This document shows positions 24,814 to 37,155 of a stretch of 64,000 nt of DNA, piece by piece. Both the position numbers and the translations under genes were made by a program. This stretch comes from Saccharina japonica (Eukaryota; Sar; Phaeophyceae; Laminariales; Laminariaceae). Location of the stretch: assembly GCA_008828725.1 (NCBI GenBank), contig MEHQ01003606.1, forward strand, positions 204,534 to 268,533. The letters run 5' to 3'. Within the stretch, counting starts at the first letter, position 1. Each line of letters starts with the position of its first letter. The notes below the pieces were generated by a model. The model was given only the letters and a program-made list of their open reading frames with translations, made no database searches and had not been told where the DNA came from.

Positions 24814-27800
24814 GTAACAGTGCAGAGCCGTTGTTGTGCGGGACTTGACGTGGTTTTGCGCGCGGCTCTTTCCCGACTCTCTTATGAGGCGAGCTACGAG
24901 TCGTGGACAGTCGTGCAGTAATTTCCGACTGCCGTCTGATCATGTCCTGTTAATATCTCCCGCATTGCTATACAGCTACTGTATGTGCTGGATCTACTCG
25001 CATCTGATTGTCTCATTGTCGGATTGACGAGTTGTCTGTGTGTTCATCGCTCCATCCAGGCAGTAAAAAGTACCATGATAATTGTTCATGAGCCGCCGAA
25101 CACACTCGCAGAGTGTTAACTCTTCTTCTACTGTACTATTTATACTACTGTACTACTACTACTACTACTACTACTACTGCAGCACGTTTCTGCAGTGTGC
25201 GCCATGCATCCATGACTGCAGCAAATACGATAGGTGCTATAAATAGCGCTTTATTAATTTGTCAGGCTCGATCAGCCAATGACAGTTGGTCACTGCAGCT
25301 ATATACGTCGTTTCACGCATATATTTTCATGTGCTGTCACTATGAACTATGAATACAGCACTAGGACATATCACAACATCAGTCTTTCGGCGACTCTCGC
25401 CCATCGTTCCGTTAGCAGAGCAGTAGACCAGTAGACTGGTAGAGCAGTAGACTATTAATAGTCGCCGCGGTAGTCCAACTGAGTAGACTGCCTTGCGTCT
25501 CACCCGTATGACTAACCGCAGTATGCTCGGTTTTGGTTGAGACTCGAGACAAATCCCTTGACGCTGTTGTTGTCATGCGACAATTGACAATTGACGTATA
25601 CTAATCTGCCTTGTCTCGGTGGACATGTTCAACATACTGACAGGTGGAAGATATTCCTCCTTGTTTGGTCGAGGTGCTAGCGCTGCTCCGAGCAGCAGGA
25701 TTGCTCAAGTCTCCAAGCCAGCCAGGTAAAGCGTTAAGGATTGCATTGGTTGGGCAACACCGAGCACTAGACTATGCAGTGAAAGGGTTTGTCCGGGGCA
25801 GCCCATTTGCCTTTACTGAGTACTCGTACAGCGTATACCTGGCATGAGCCTAGTCCACGTGCTGCGGTGTGAGCTACTTGTGCTACAGTAGTAAGACACA
25901 ATGCATCCACATATCGAACGGTTACCGCACAGAACAGAAGTAGAAACAAGAGTAGGAACAGCAGTAGTGCGGCAGGGGCTTTTGATGTGTTCATCAAGCG
26001 AGGGTGACGATTCGTATATTACAGGAGAGCGCAAGAAAACATAAGAGGAGACAGAACTGAAGATAGGAAGAGCACCCGCCGCCCATGTCGCTCCCCCTGC
26101 TACTGCCGTAGACTTCACATGCCACTGACCACTGTTCCCAGCTCTGTTAACAACCTACCCTGCTGACTGCCTACTCTACTTCCTCCTCCCTGCCTACGAG
26201 CACTAGTTAATAATGTACTATACCAGGTAATACTGTAATACATTGTTCAGTGAATAATGTCCTCTCGGCGGCAAGCAATGCAGTATACCTGTATATGCCG
26301 TGTATCTTGCGTGCTTGTACGACAATAGCTGTACGTACGTACTGTTCGACAATATCAAGATTATATCAGATAGAAGTAGCATGCCGATGATACCCTTGCA
26401 CTAAAACAAATATGCTATATCGTGTACTGGTAGGAGATACCTCGGTTTGACCGCTTGACTTGTCGCCCCCTAAGTATAACTACAGTAGGATATTAAGGTC
26501 AAAAGAGGCCTTGGTGCGCCCGAACAGACCAGGCTCCAGAATACTATTAACATACGGTATGAACTACTATACGTAGCATCTTTGATCACAAGGGGCATTA
26601 TTTCGAGTCAGTCGCGTTCGAAGCAGCGCCGAACCAAGGGCACATCAACGACGCTCGGCATCATCTCGCCTCCGTCTAACTTGTTTCCCCGCCGCCGCAG
26701 GACCAAATTCCTGTAGCAGCAGCGATGTGGCGAGTGGGAGCCAAACGACAGCTGCGGCGGTTACAGCCGTAACGGTCGATTTCTTTCGAAAAGGAAGCTA
26801 TTCCCCCGCGCTTCCGGCGACTGCCCCGCTGTTGGATTCTTCGCACCAACACAAGCCCAAGCTGAAGCCCTTGCGAGATGCGGCGATAGCCAGCTCCCAA
26901 GAAGAAAGCTCGCGGCGAGAAGCGGCATCCACGGGGGGGCGTGATATCTCCAACTGGGCAGGGGGAGGAGGCTCGGACACAGAGGCAGGGGTGTGCGTGC
27001 TTTGGCTGCAGGTGAATGCCGACAATTTCTTGTTGATTTTTTTATATTTTGATGCCGCACTTTGTAGAGCTTTTGTACATGGTGTATGCATGGTGTATGC
27101 TGCATACTGCTATCAACAGGTGGAGGGCTTACAGTACCGGCCCTATAATAAGAGATCGGTGTGCTGGCTCAGGCTGCGAGTGTAGATTTGTTTTTTCTGT
27201 GGGGTGTATTCCACACTAATTTCGGTATAACAGCTCCCGGATTTCTTATTTTCCCGGAAGTGTTTTGGCGTGCTTTTTTGTCAAAGTCTTTTATATGTCA
27301 TGGGACGGCATCAGCACATCAACACATCAACACATCAACACATCAACACTGTCGTATGCGGGTGCAGCAGGTGATGCTTTTCGTATAGTAACATAATATT
27401 AATACTACGAGTGCGTCTTTCCCCTCGTGAAAATGGCAATTGCAGTAATATCAATTACCTGGTACAAAGTAGGGTAGGGCGATACTCGTACACCACTTGT
27501 CTCATGGATGTCACTGGTAGTTACCAGGTAAGGGTGTGTGTGTGTGGACAGGTGCAAGCCAACGGCACTGCAGTAGGTATCGTAACAGGTGTGTTCTGTT
27601 AACTATTCATCGTAGTAACGATGAACACGAAGTATTATTATTAAAAAATCGCCATTCCGGCAATACCACCGGCCCACTGTTTTTAATACCTTCATTACCT
27701 GGTACCTGCTATGTTTCGTGATGGCAGTGTTACTATTAATAGTGTTGGACGGTCCTCTACTGTAGTAGAGTGTTGTTGGCGGGAGCGTTTTTGTATGTGC

Positions 27801-30800
27801 TGTATGTGTTGTATGTGTTGTATGTGCTTATGGCCGCCTTTGACACGAACGGAGGGTACGGCAATAGAGAAGAGCGAAGACGCTTACCACTATTAATCGC
27901 CCCGATGGTTAGTGGTCTTGGTCTCTTTTTCTTGATGCCGCTACTAGTTGCGCGACTGCGCGTATGCAGTGTTAATTGTCAATACTACTACTGCTGTGCC
28001 AATACTCTGTAATATTAACACCACAAACAGTAGCGCACTACTGTACTGTTACTGCATTGTTCTGCTTTAAATAGTTATCTCCCACTATAGGGCATACTAC
28101 TGATGCACTGCGTGCACTTCGACTGTATTGCGCGCGAAATGGTTACCAACCGTCGCTGGCGGCGCCATCGCGACGATACGCGCCGTGAACATTTGTGCGT
28201 GCGATCAGCCAAAGCAAGTTGCAAAACCTGATTGATGCTGAATGATGCACAAGCGAATGTCCAGTTTCTTCATATTGTTGTATATAAAGTGAGTACCTTG
28301 AAGATGCGCCGGAGGTATTCACCACCTACATGTTGCTCCGCCCCTGCTGCTTGCCCAACGTTTCGCCCATGTTTTTTCTAAGTCCTGTCTCATACCGTAT
28401 ACCGTTGCGTTCTTCTGTTCTTATTCGCACGTTCTTGTGTTTTTGTTATGTACTTGACGCAGGCAGATGGGGCAGTGGTTGTGGGAAGCGCGCAAGAGCT
28501 GGCCAAGCGTAGCAAGGGCTGTACCCATGCAACGCCCGCTACAGCAGGGAAGGCAATAGAGCCTGTATTGAGCGAGGTGGAAGGATGTTTCCCTGGAATG
28601 GAGAGGCTTTCTGTGCCCAGGGGTTCGGTGATGGTGTGGGACAATGCCGAGGCCGCAGGTGTGACTACTTTCCTTGTTGGTTTTAGTGATACCCGAGCCA
28701 TGCTACGGTATACTATACTATAGTGTACCTTGCTATATACTATTATACTATACTAAAATATACTATTCTCTCGTAGTACTTTATTTGTGACTGGCGGGGC
28801 TCTTAATCTATGAATACTTAACCCATCCAGAACTGAAAAACTAACTATCCCACACTAGTACTGTAGTTCCAAGTACTTTATCCCCAAATTCGTGGGAGCG
28901 GTTATTAATTCTTAATGGGTTAACTCAGACACCATAACCAACATATTTGGAATCCCAATTGTGTTGAACAACATTTCATCTTATTGCTAAATTACCCATG
29001 GGATTGGTCGTCGCGTTGAGACTACAAATATCTTGAAGCCAGTTTGTGGCGCATGTACTAATAGTACTAATAGTACTAATAACAATAGTACTAATAGTAC
29101 TAATAGTAGTAATAGTAGTATTAGCATAAGCTTTTCAAGTGAGAAGCCTCTGAAAGCAGAGGTACAGTAGGCACAGTAGGTACAGTAGGTAAGGCTGCGT
29201 CACCCTATTATCAATAGTCGTGACCCTGTTGAAATATCCTACTGTGGTCGTAACCCTGTTGAAATAGCCTACTGCAGTCGTAACCTCGTTGAAGTTGAAA
29301 TAGCCTATTATCAATATTCGTACAAGCCCTGGTGAAATAGCCTACTACTGTAGTCGTAACCCTGTTGAAATATCCTGCTGTAGGCGTAGCCCTGTTGAAG
29401 TAGCCTACTGCAGTCGTACGAGCCCTGTTGGAGTAGCCTACTGTAGTCGTACGAGCCCTGTTGGAATAGCCTACTGTAGTCGCATCCCTGTTGAATTAGC
29501 CTACTGTAGTCGTACAAGCCGTGTTGAAATAGCCTACTGTAGTCGCATCCTTGATGAAATAGCCAACTGCAGTCGTACGAGCCCTGTTGAAATAGTCTAC
29601 TGCACCTGTGGTCCTCTGTTTAAATAGCATGTACGAGTATTGTTATCATTCGTTGACTCTACGGGGTGTCTCGCGTGTGCGGTACGGATGTCTTGCTTGT
29701 CTGCTTCCCCCCAAGCGAATACGAAGGACTAAAATACAATGGCCTTTGCCACCGGTCAGAAAAGCGAATACACGTCTGCCTTCGAGATCAGCGGAAGACA
29801 AACAGTAGCAGCTCATCGCCATCGTAACCCGGGCCGAACACATGATCACATGAACACATGAATACACATACATGTAGTGCGATGACGTATACCTGGTAGT
29901 ACATATGGTGCGACGTGGGGCCGGGTTACAATGCAGATCCGGCGACTATAATAGCAACCGTTGCCTGCGTGAATTGAGTACATACGAGGTATATAACACC
30001 TTGCTGACGTTATGTTCTGCCTGGTCTCCGCACTGTCGCGTACTACTCTTTTCTTCGCGAAATCGTGACGCAGGTGCACAGGTGGCTGTCCCCACTGCCG
30101 CTTGGGATCGCATGGTTGTGTCATTCCAGACCTTGACGCCGGAAGCCAGCGTGCGAGTTCTCCGTAATCGGTCTGACAGGGAAGACGCTAAGGCGAAGGC
30201 GGCTAGCGTCCGCCGAGCGGCAAAGGAAGCCAAGGAAGCTAAGGACAAGGTGCGTGCGGCAATCAAAGGAGTGGCAAGGCTGTCCATAGATTATCCATAG
30301 GTGCTTTACCGTCCTGAACATCCTGAACATTAGGCGTCAGGGAAGGAACCGCGATAGACATTGTGTGAACAAGAGACACCAGACACACTACCAACTAACT
30401 TGGGGGTTAGGGTTAGGGTCAGGGCAGAGGAAGCCAAGGACAGGGTGCGTGCGGAGCTGTATAACCGGCTTGCGAGCAGTGTACTGTAGAAACTGGTTTG
30501 GGCAGGGATCCGGTCAAGAGCTACAGCGGCCTAGTACGGTGCTACCATAGCATTGACGGTGTACACAATAAGAGGTACATGGCGTTGGGCAAGGCATAAG
30601 TTAACTGGGAAACGCGATTGTTTGAGCTCTCCATAGGTTTGGGATCAAGCTTTTTCCCCTGTTGGAGCCGGTTTAGAAGATTATGTTCTCGTTGTGGTTA
30701 AAATGAATGTAAAGTGCATATGTTAACTCTATTAGCGCTACTTAGTTGTAAATAGTATTGCATAACTTATTAACTCTAATTATAATAGACTGTCTTGTAA

Positions 30801-33800
30801 TTAGCAACATTTGTATGGTGCCCTTGTAAAGTTGTCACTACAGTAGGAAGGGGTTAATGTTCTCTCTCCTCTTGGTTGGTACACTTGAAATTTATCGAAA
30901 GGAAATACTAGCCACGCCCTCTTGCCCACCAGCTATGGTATACCGTATACCAAGGTACCTGCTACTATTAATAATAGCATGATATGTACACGCTATACGA
31001 TACCGTTAATTATATGGTGTATTGGCTTGTCTGACGTTTGAGGCCCTAACACCTCGATGCCGCATTCCCTGGCATACATCATACATCATAACATCATACA
31101 TAAGGCCACTGGGCGCCACGTGATACTACAGTATATAATGTTATAGTGTTTTATTGTGCACCGTGAAGCTCTACTCACCACCCTCGCAGCAATGAGCTCG
31201 ATGCTTAGCTTCATCCCCTTCTAGACTACTCCTGATAGTCTCAAGCGCGACGTATTGCTTGATGAAAGGCCCGCCCCGCAAGATAGCAAGACGGCAAGAG
31301 ACCCTCTATAGTCTATAGTAGCACTAGCTTGTTCGCGCAGTAGTTGACCTGCTTTTATTTACCTGGTGTGCACACAAAACGTAGGCTCCGCACCACTCCG
31401 CATGCACCCATGAACAACAGTCCCCGTTTCTGCAGTACTGACTGAGTATAACAGCAAAGAGCTATTAATAGTGCATATCGTACTGGTAGTGCCCTGCAGC
31501 TCCATTAAATGTACCCTGTACCGATTATCGTGTACTTCTGTGGCGTGATTTTTTCCTATCCTCCGGTTTGTCTGTTCCCCTTCTTTAGGGACCGATCCCG
31601 GGCACCCCCGTGGTGGTGTCAGGCTGGCGAGGAGGCATGGACAAGACGGACAACACCGACGATAACGCCGATTGCACTACAAACACCACCAAAAAGAGCA
31701 GTGGCAATGGCGACGGCAAGATCAATAGCAGCGGAAGCGGCGGTTTTGATGAGGACACGATCGATGACGGGAAAACCCCGCTGATAGAGAAGGAGCACGT
31801 GCAGGCCGTGTACGACACCATCGCCCCGCACTGGTGAGCTCGACCAATCAATTCAATGGGACAAAGGCCGACCAATCAAATCAATGGGAACAGAGGCTCG
31901 ACCAACCAAATCAATGGGACAAAGCCTCGACCAATCAAATTAAGCGGACAGGGGCAGGACCAAATATAAAATGGGACAGAGGCTTGACCTATGAATTCAA
32001 TGTGACAGAGGCTCGACCAATGAATTAAGTGGGACGGAGGCTCGACCACTGCAATCGATGGGACAGAGGCTCGGCCAATGAAATCAATGGGACAGAGGCT
32101 CGCCCAATCAAATTAACGAGACAGAGGCGAGCACAGCTTGGCAGTTGGCAGTGCTTCTGGTTTTGTTGGCTGCACTGACCTTGCTTTCTGCGCCAATTGG
32201 TTCGGGAGCTGCGAATCGTGCTGCGCTTTTCATGTCCAATTTACGTCGGACGAAGCGTGTAAATGTGTTTATTTCCCGAATATCGCAAAACAGAAAATCA
32301 ATCTATAAACATTAGCTTTCACCCTGTTGGCCTGCTGGCTGTTTGCATGGGCATTTGATAAATAACCCTGGCGGGCATTCCTCTCCACTCGGCTACAGTC
32401 GGCTACGTTGCAGTTGGATGTTCTGGACGACAAATGTTTGGTATTTTGATGTGTATTGCGTATGGACTCGCGCTGCTTTACGCTTCTATGCACACCATAC
32501 AGGAGCCACACGCGCTACAAGCCGTGGCCGAGAGTGGAGGAGTTTTTGCGTGAGCTGGAGGCATGCTCTCTCGTCGCTGACGCCGGTTGCGGAAACGGTG
32601 AGACTGCTGCTCTAGCTCTAGCTCTCATGGCGCGTTGTAGTTTCAAATGCTATTATTTGCATTTTTACTAACTGTGCCGTACTTGCAACACGAAGTATGC
32701 CGCTTTTGATGGTACTAATGTACTAAACTCAAAGGTTGCTATTATAGTTCGTACCAGTAGCATTTCATGATTTGTGCTGATGGCCCTATTCATATACTTG
32801 GTGTGAATAATTATGGCACTTTTAGTGCCGCTGATAGTGGATGAATACTACGGGGCGCTATCGATTTGATATGACTGCGGTGTCTAAGCCAGGAAAGAGT
32901 TGTACAGTGCTCTGCTCGTGTTTTTGATAACCTGTTTTGCCGACATGCCGATAATGCACAATTCGATACCAGTACCAGGCACGCAGGTTACTATAGATGC
33001 TATAGATGCAATATACGTGTTTCTCTGAGAGCAGTGATAGCATCCAACCATAGTGTGACACAATCAATCATATTAATAGTGTGACGTGGATACGCCACGA
33101 TTCTGAGAAGTTAGTTCCAGCTTCGCTTGTTTAAGATTGCTTTTGATCACTAGACACACCGTATCCGTACTTGGGCACTACTGTAGGGGGTAGCTCCTAT
33201 CTGGGGCTTGGAAACCTAAGAGAGCTCTGTTATTTGGTTGTTACCTACCTGGCACCCGGTATACACTATACACCGTGTTATTTTGTAGTTTTGTGTTGGT
33301 GATTTTCGTGTGGTGCAAGCCTTTCCGAGCAACCCGTGAGCGCGTCGAGCTGGTGATTTGACTTGTGTTTCTGTACCGCACCGGGCAGCTGGCTATCGAT
33401 ATCGATATCTGCCCATCGGCAACCGACGATCGCTACTGGAACTGACTAGGGCTATCGTACCTAACTATTGATTTGACAATAACAATAACACTATCAGGCA
33501 AGTACCTAGGCTGCGACGCGGTAGAGGGGTGGATGCTTGGAAGCGATACAAGCGTGAATCTTCTGCAGGTCTGCAAGGAAAAGTTTCCGAAGGTGAGCGG
33601 TGGGTGCAACCATTGTTATGTACTATTCACAGCACAGCGTGCTATTAATAGATAGCTTCGCATTAACGCATTAATACACGCCTTGTACGGTAGGGATAGT
33701 AACATATTAATACGTAGCACTTTATTGTATGAATAGATGGTAGATGATAGGGGCAAACAATGGTTGAGACTGGCGGGTTTTCTGAACTGATTAACGAGGA

Positions 33801-36800
33801 CCTCGGCAATATGGAATATGCCTTATAAGGCATGTCTTATCGTTTAAAAAAAAAATAGTTTTCGTTACAGACGTATTAGTAGGCTATAGTCTAAGGGAAT
33901 GCTTATCAGGTTAAGTCTGCGGTTGTTCTTGAAGACAGTTTTTGGGTGATATATAGAACTCCTCAAGCGCAAAGCCTCATAAAGAGAAACAGTTACAGCA
34001 GCTGCGCTCCTACCGTTTGTTGTGGTTGTTCCGGCTGACTGTAATCGTACGTACGAGTACGTCTTTACGATACTTGTTCGGTTTCCTCTTCGGTGGCGAG
34101 ATCCTCCCACTATCAATCTGTTCACCTCGTCCACGAAGCAAGCGGCGAACTCGTGCACCTCATGCCTCTTGCATTGGATTAGGGTTAAGCACCACATTTG
34201 CTCGAAGAGCGATTCTGCACTGTACACCCGACGGCTCTAGATCGTCGTGTTGCCGTTTTATCCGTGGGGCTGGTTTATTTATTGTGAAAGGAGCGTAACA
34301 TCAGCCGTCGACATGAAAGTCAACTAACTGAGGGTTATTTCCGGATCACCCGCCATGCAAACAACCAAAACGCCACCAGATCCTGACATACGAAGCAACT
34401 CCCCGGGACATGTATTTGATTAAACGAAATCCTCAAAACTCAAATTTGCAAGCTTGCTGTCATACTTCGAAGTACTACTGTAGTCGTACTTCGACAACGA
34501 GCGATCACAATTTGTAGCTGGTGCTTATTTCCTCTGTACCCGCCAATCGATATTTTGCCGGCAAAGGAAAACGATGACATATTTCCCCTCTGTACGCCCC
34601 GTTTCAAGCTTTCTCGCTTCATTTGTACTAGGTGTTGTTTTGCGCTCGGGGTCCGGTCCTGCTTTCTCTCACCGAACTCCGTGGGGTTGCCATGGCCAAT
34701 TTCCGCGTGTTGTGTCGACGCATGCCTTAGTCAAGAAAAATTCCAAGGTGCACGTCTTGTCGTGAAAACCACTACTACAGCAGCAATGATTGTATCACAC
34801 CTGCACCAGGTTGGAAACCCACAGAGTATAACCAACTTCAACAACACCTAGAACAATAATAGCAACGAGGATTAACAACAAAGACAACAACGAAATAACA
34901 ACGACAACACTACAGTACGTAGCACTCCTGCAGTGGATTTGAGGCTGCGTATTGGCGTTTTCATTTCCTCCTACCCAATTACTGGTCATATCAACGGCAG
35001 CAGACTCATAACCTTGTGTGGCCATGTTGTGGCGATGTGTTGTGACCGTTTGACACTCAACAGGCGGAAGTGTTGGCGAGCGACTGCATGAGGCTTCCGT
35101 ATCGCTCAGGGATGTTTGATGCGGCCATTAGCATCGCCGTCTTGCATCACTTCTCTTCGGAGGTGAGATGCGGCAGTATAGGCAGGCTGCTGGAACGTCT
35201 TTGCGTTTGGTTGTCCTGGCCTCTTCCGCATTTAGACACATCGTTTTGTACATGTGCTGTGTTCTCAGGGTAGGTAGTTCATGTCGCAGTATCCACATAT
35301 CACCCATCGAAGTCTCCTGTGCGGCACTCCTGTATGACAGTGCGTCCGGCATAGGTCTATTTCAGACTCCAGTTGACGGTCGACAGGGGGCAGACACCGC
35401 TATGTTGCTCTTTGTACCAGCTGCTTTGTACCCACTGGACTCTCACTATGTGTTCACTATGTCACCTGGTATGTCGCATGCGCTGGAGCAGACACTGCGA
35501 TGTTGCTCTTCGCACCCACTACAGTAGACTTTCGCTGTACTATGTTGCGGTGACGACCGTCCTGTCTTGCGCTCACCTCACAGGCGAGACGCTTGAGAGC
35601 TCTCTCGGAGCTGTGCCGACTACTCAGACCCGGGGGCCGGGTGTTGATTTATGCTTGGGCAATCGAGCAGGAGCAGGACTCAAGGAGGTGAGCCAGACTG
35701 GCGGTAGTGTTGTATTGGTTTCGACGCAAAATGCCGGCAATGCTTTCTCCGATCGCAACTGTACCAATGCGCAGCAACGAGTGTTTGCGCGGATGTATAG
35801 CTCACTTGGGGGTATACGATAAACCCGGCTGGCGGTTGTTTAGCGCAGACCTCTCTTTTGCCATTGTAGTGTTCGGATGTAGTGTTCGGATAATTGTATC
35901 GCCTGCGCTCTCCGGAATTGCTTTTGTGGTGTGAAAGTACTAATAATGTGCTAATGTGCTAGTGTGTTATTTGTTGGGTAACATTATGAATGTACTGGCG
36001 TGCTGACCATGAGTTTGCTGCTGATTTTTGGTTGGCCTCAGTGTGTAGAGTCCAAAGGGCGGCGCTCCTTAGAGTCGTGTTTGTAGGTGATACAAGGTTA
36101 TGGTGGTGTTACCACGCTCATGACGGCCTGCCGTAGAGCAACCAACGTTGGACCGACTCTCGCATGGGATTAACGCCTTCTCGACACCATGCGGCTCGTT
36201 ATTTCAAGCCCCTTCAGAGTCTACGCTCATTCCTGTGCAGTGCCTCTACTGCAGTGCTTTTATTGCCTTGTGTCCCGGCGCCACCCACTCATTTCTGCCC
36301 ACAACTCGATGCGCGGACACCATATCATACCATAAACGTGCCTGTACGATGCTTGAAACGTGTGCTGTCTTGTGGCCGACTTGGTGCCATCATTTTAAAG
36401 TAACGAGTACAGTAATGTAGACCAATTTAGCTCGCCGCGGCGCTGTTTGCGGTCTCCTTGGGCAACCGCTTCGTCGCCTCTCTCCTTTGTGCCTTTGTGT
36501 GTACTACTCTTGTTGCGTGGGTTCACGTGAGTGCAGGAGCTTCGCTGCGCAGGACGTGCTTGTGCCATGGCACTTGGGCGACCAGCATAACCATCAGAAA
36601 AAAACTGACCTCCCCAGAAATGGAACCAGCACCAACAACATCAGCAGCAACCAACAAACTTGCCAAACCGACCAGACAGCCTCACAGGGTGGGGCTGTAC
36701 TCGACCACTCCCTCCCAACACTGCCGCCGCCACCGGGTGCATGCAGCACAGACAGCGGTCAGGCCCCTAACGACTCTCAGTTGGCACCAACTGGAATACC

Positions 36801-37155
36801 GGCCGCTAACGCGTCGGCGTCAAGCACATGTGATGATACCGATTCCACCGTTGGGAGCGCGGTGGGCGCAGCGGGCGATACCAGTGCGCCAAATCAGGCT
36901 ACTGGGGATCAAAGTAGCGCTAGTGCTTTAGGTAACGTCGACAGTGTTTCCGCACCTACCCCTTATACGCCTCGACATGGCGTTCGGATAGACGCGGGGG
37001 CGGGGCCGGGCGGTAGCGTGGTGTACCAGAGGTATTGCCACATGTACGCTGAGGGGGAGCTGGAAGGGTTGGTGGAGAGCGTGGACGGTCTGCGAGTGGT
37101 GAAGAGCTACTACGACCGTTCCAATTGGTGCGTCGTGGCAGAGCGAGAGATGTAG
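18708..37155 (+). CDS. ALKBH8: ALKBH8-like protein: divergent AlkB half fused to Trm9-type tRNA (uracil-5-)methyltransferase (12 or more exons, 776 aa recovered)
   Basis: Exons: 18708-18894, 19279-19401, 25644-25725, 26701-27011, 28463-28658, 30074-30249, 31589-31833, 32503-32597, 33498-33592, 35064-35162, 35584-35687, 36537-37155. Every intron is GT-AG and every phase matches; the stop is TAG. By family knowledge the methyltransferase turns 5-carboxymethyluridine at tRNA wobble position 34 into mcm5U with SAM and a TRM112 partner, and the AlkB part of animal ALKBH8 hydroxylates mcm5U. Collinearity with human ALKBH8 is strong from exon 7 on ([75 protein letters not shown]). The N-terminal RRM of animal ALKBH8 was not found and the first exon starts with one leftover base, so the 5' end is incomplete. 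Introns reach 6.2 kb and contain satellites, a palindrome and a SINE. Confidence 0.87.
19840..20660. repeat. About 545-bp tandem duplication in intron 2 of the ALKBH8-like gene
   Basis: Sequence around 19850-20100 (ATCCACA...AGATTAGGTAAA, GCCGGCATCC, GCGGAGCCCTTGTAGC) returns at 20395-20640 with divergence. Within the first copy a 66-base unit (CACTATATTATGCCGGCATC) is itself doubled at 19910-20020. Confidence 0.75.
20838..21955. repeat. Tandem array of about 271-bp units (four copies) with a 544-bp higher-order period
   Basis: The landmark GTTATCGGCGTAGAGGGTGA recurs at about 20985, 21249, 21528 and 21797. Copies 1 and 3 share variants (CCGCCGGCGTCATG, GGGGCCGGTACCTGCTGC) while copies 2 and 4 share others (GGTGGCGTCATGGGTACTGG, CCTGCCGC), so the array expanded as dimers. 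It sits in intron 2 of the ALKBH8-like gene. Confidence 0.88.
22343..23856. repeat. 1.5-kb near-perfect palindrome built from TACTCGGAGTA words
   Basis: The left arm (22343-23092) and right arm (23104-23856) are reverse complements through their whole length with scattered differences; the loop is only about 11 bases (near 23093-23103). Each arm consists of two modules bounded by CAGATGCTCC and GGAGCATCTG, separated by a non-repetitive connector (AACCTGGGGGCAATGACGGC). The modules are dense in the near-palindrome TACTCGGAGTA/TACTCCGAGTA. Long open frames on both strands here come from the repeat. It lies in intron 2 of the ALKBH8-like gene and resembles a foldback element. Confidence 0.9.
24140..24252. 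repeat. (AGT)n/(GTAGGA)n microsatellite
   Basis: Triplet array with AGC and AGGAGT interruptions in intron 2 of the ALKBH8-like gene. Confidence 0.9.
24410..24747 (+). mobile_element. tRNA-derived SINE, copy 1 (full length)
   Basis: The head contains an A-box-like TGGTCTAGTGG and a B-box-like GGATCGAGTCTC. The body carries GCGATAAAAATGCAAGGC, GTGACCCCAGATCTGAGT and ends AAGATAATAAAAGGGATG followed by T and then AAT repeats. Lies in intron 2 of the ALKBH8-like gene. Confidence 0.85.
24748..24815. repeat. (AAT)n microsatellite after the SINE tail
   Basis: About 20 AAT units directly follow the 3' end of the SINE, as expected when a retroposon tail turns into a microsatellite. Confidence 0.9.
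27203..27265. mobile_element. Fragment of the AATAAGAAACAGG inverted-repeat element family
   Basis: GTATTCCACACTAATTTCGG and CTCCCGGATTTCTTATTTTC match the interior of the two complete copies at 54454-54621 and 59723-59889. No terminal repeat remains. Confidence 0.5.
28818..28923. mobile_element. Small TTAA-flanked inverted-repeat element (piggyBac-like MITE), copy 1
   Basis: It is bounded by TTAACCCAT and ATGGGTTAA, that is, TTAA on both sides with CCCAT inverted ends. The interior (TATCCCACACTA, CCCAAATTCGTGGGA) matches copies at 45237-45324 and 51025-51122. TTAA duplication is typical of piggyBac-type elements; no transposase is encoded. Confidence 0.65.
29055..29122. repeat. 9-bp tandem repeat, unit AATAGTACT
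   Basis: About seven copies in intron 5 of the ALKBH8-like gene. Confidence 0.85.
29165..29612. repeat. About 36-bp minisatellite (TAGCCTACTGTAGTCGTA)
   Basis: About 12 imperfect copies with the core CCCTGTTGAAATAGCCTACT, in intron 5 of the ALKBH8-like gene. A minus-strand QQGYDYSRL repeat frame is a by-product. Confidence 0.92.
31589..37155 (+). other. Trm9-type methyltransferase half (exons 7-12)
   Basis: Exon 7 starts with an acidic, Gly/Ser/Asn-rich linker, then [17 protein letters not shown]. Exons 8-9 give SAM motif I ([12 protein letters not shown]) and the acidic end of strand 2 (GSDTS). Exon 10 gives [20 protein letters not shown] and LHHFSSE. Exon 11 gives the post-motif [18 protein letters not shown]. 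Exon 12 (619 bases, last) has [11 protein letters not shown], about 105 residues of disordered insert, then [20 protein letters not shown] and [16 protein letters not shown] before the stop. All elements expected for an active Trm9/ALKBH8 methyltransferase are there, including the C-terminal motif that packs on the core. Confidence 0.95.
31838..32128. repeat. About 30-bp minisatellite (GGGACAGAGGCTCGACCAAT)
   Basis: About ten imperfect copies starting five bases after the 5' splice site of intron 7 of the ALKBH8-like gene. Confidence 0.92.

Larger units (their letters stand above)
18708..30249 (+). other. AlkB-like half of the ALKBH8-like gene (exons 1-6), divergent
   Basis: Recognisable positions are [20 protein letters not shown] (exon 1, matching LPPGLMVVEEI of human ALKBH8), RTRQALHFG (exon 2, matching HRRVKHFG), [19 protein letters not shown] (exon 3, matching LPDICESFLEKWLRKGYI), GVCVLWLQ joined to [10 protein letters not shown] (exons 4-5, matching IVSLSLGSEIVM), [13 protein letters not shown] (exon 5) and RMVVSFQTL (exon 6, matching RTSFTFRKV). 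In place of the NQYEPGQGI-HID segment, exon 4 encodes about 85 residues of Ser/Ala-rich disordered sequence. No HxD or distal His iron ligand appears in the joined exons. Exon 6 ends in an Ala/Lys/Glu-rich helix. The assignment rests mostly on order and phase, so confidence is moderate. Confidence 0.6.

Noticed and set aside
30400-30428. TTAGGG-like interstitial telomere repeat
   Set aside because: Only about two units; too short to be meaningful.
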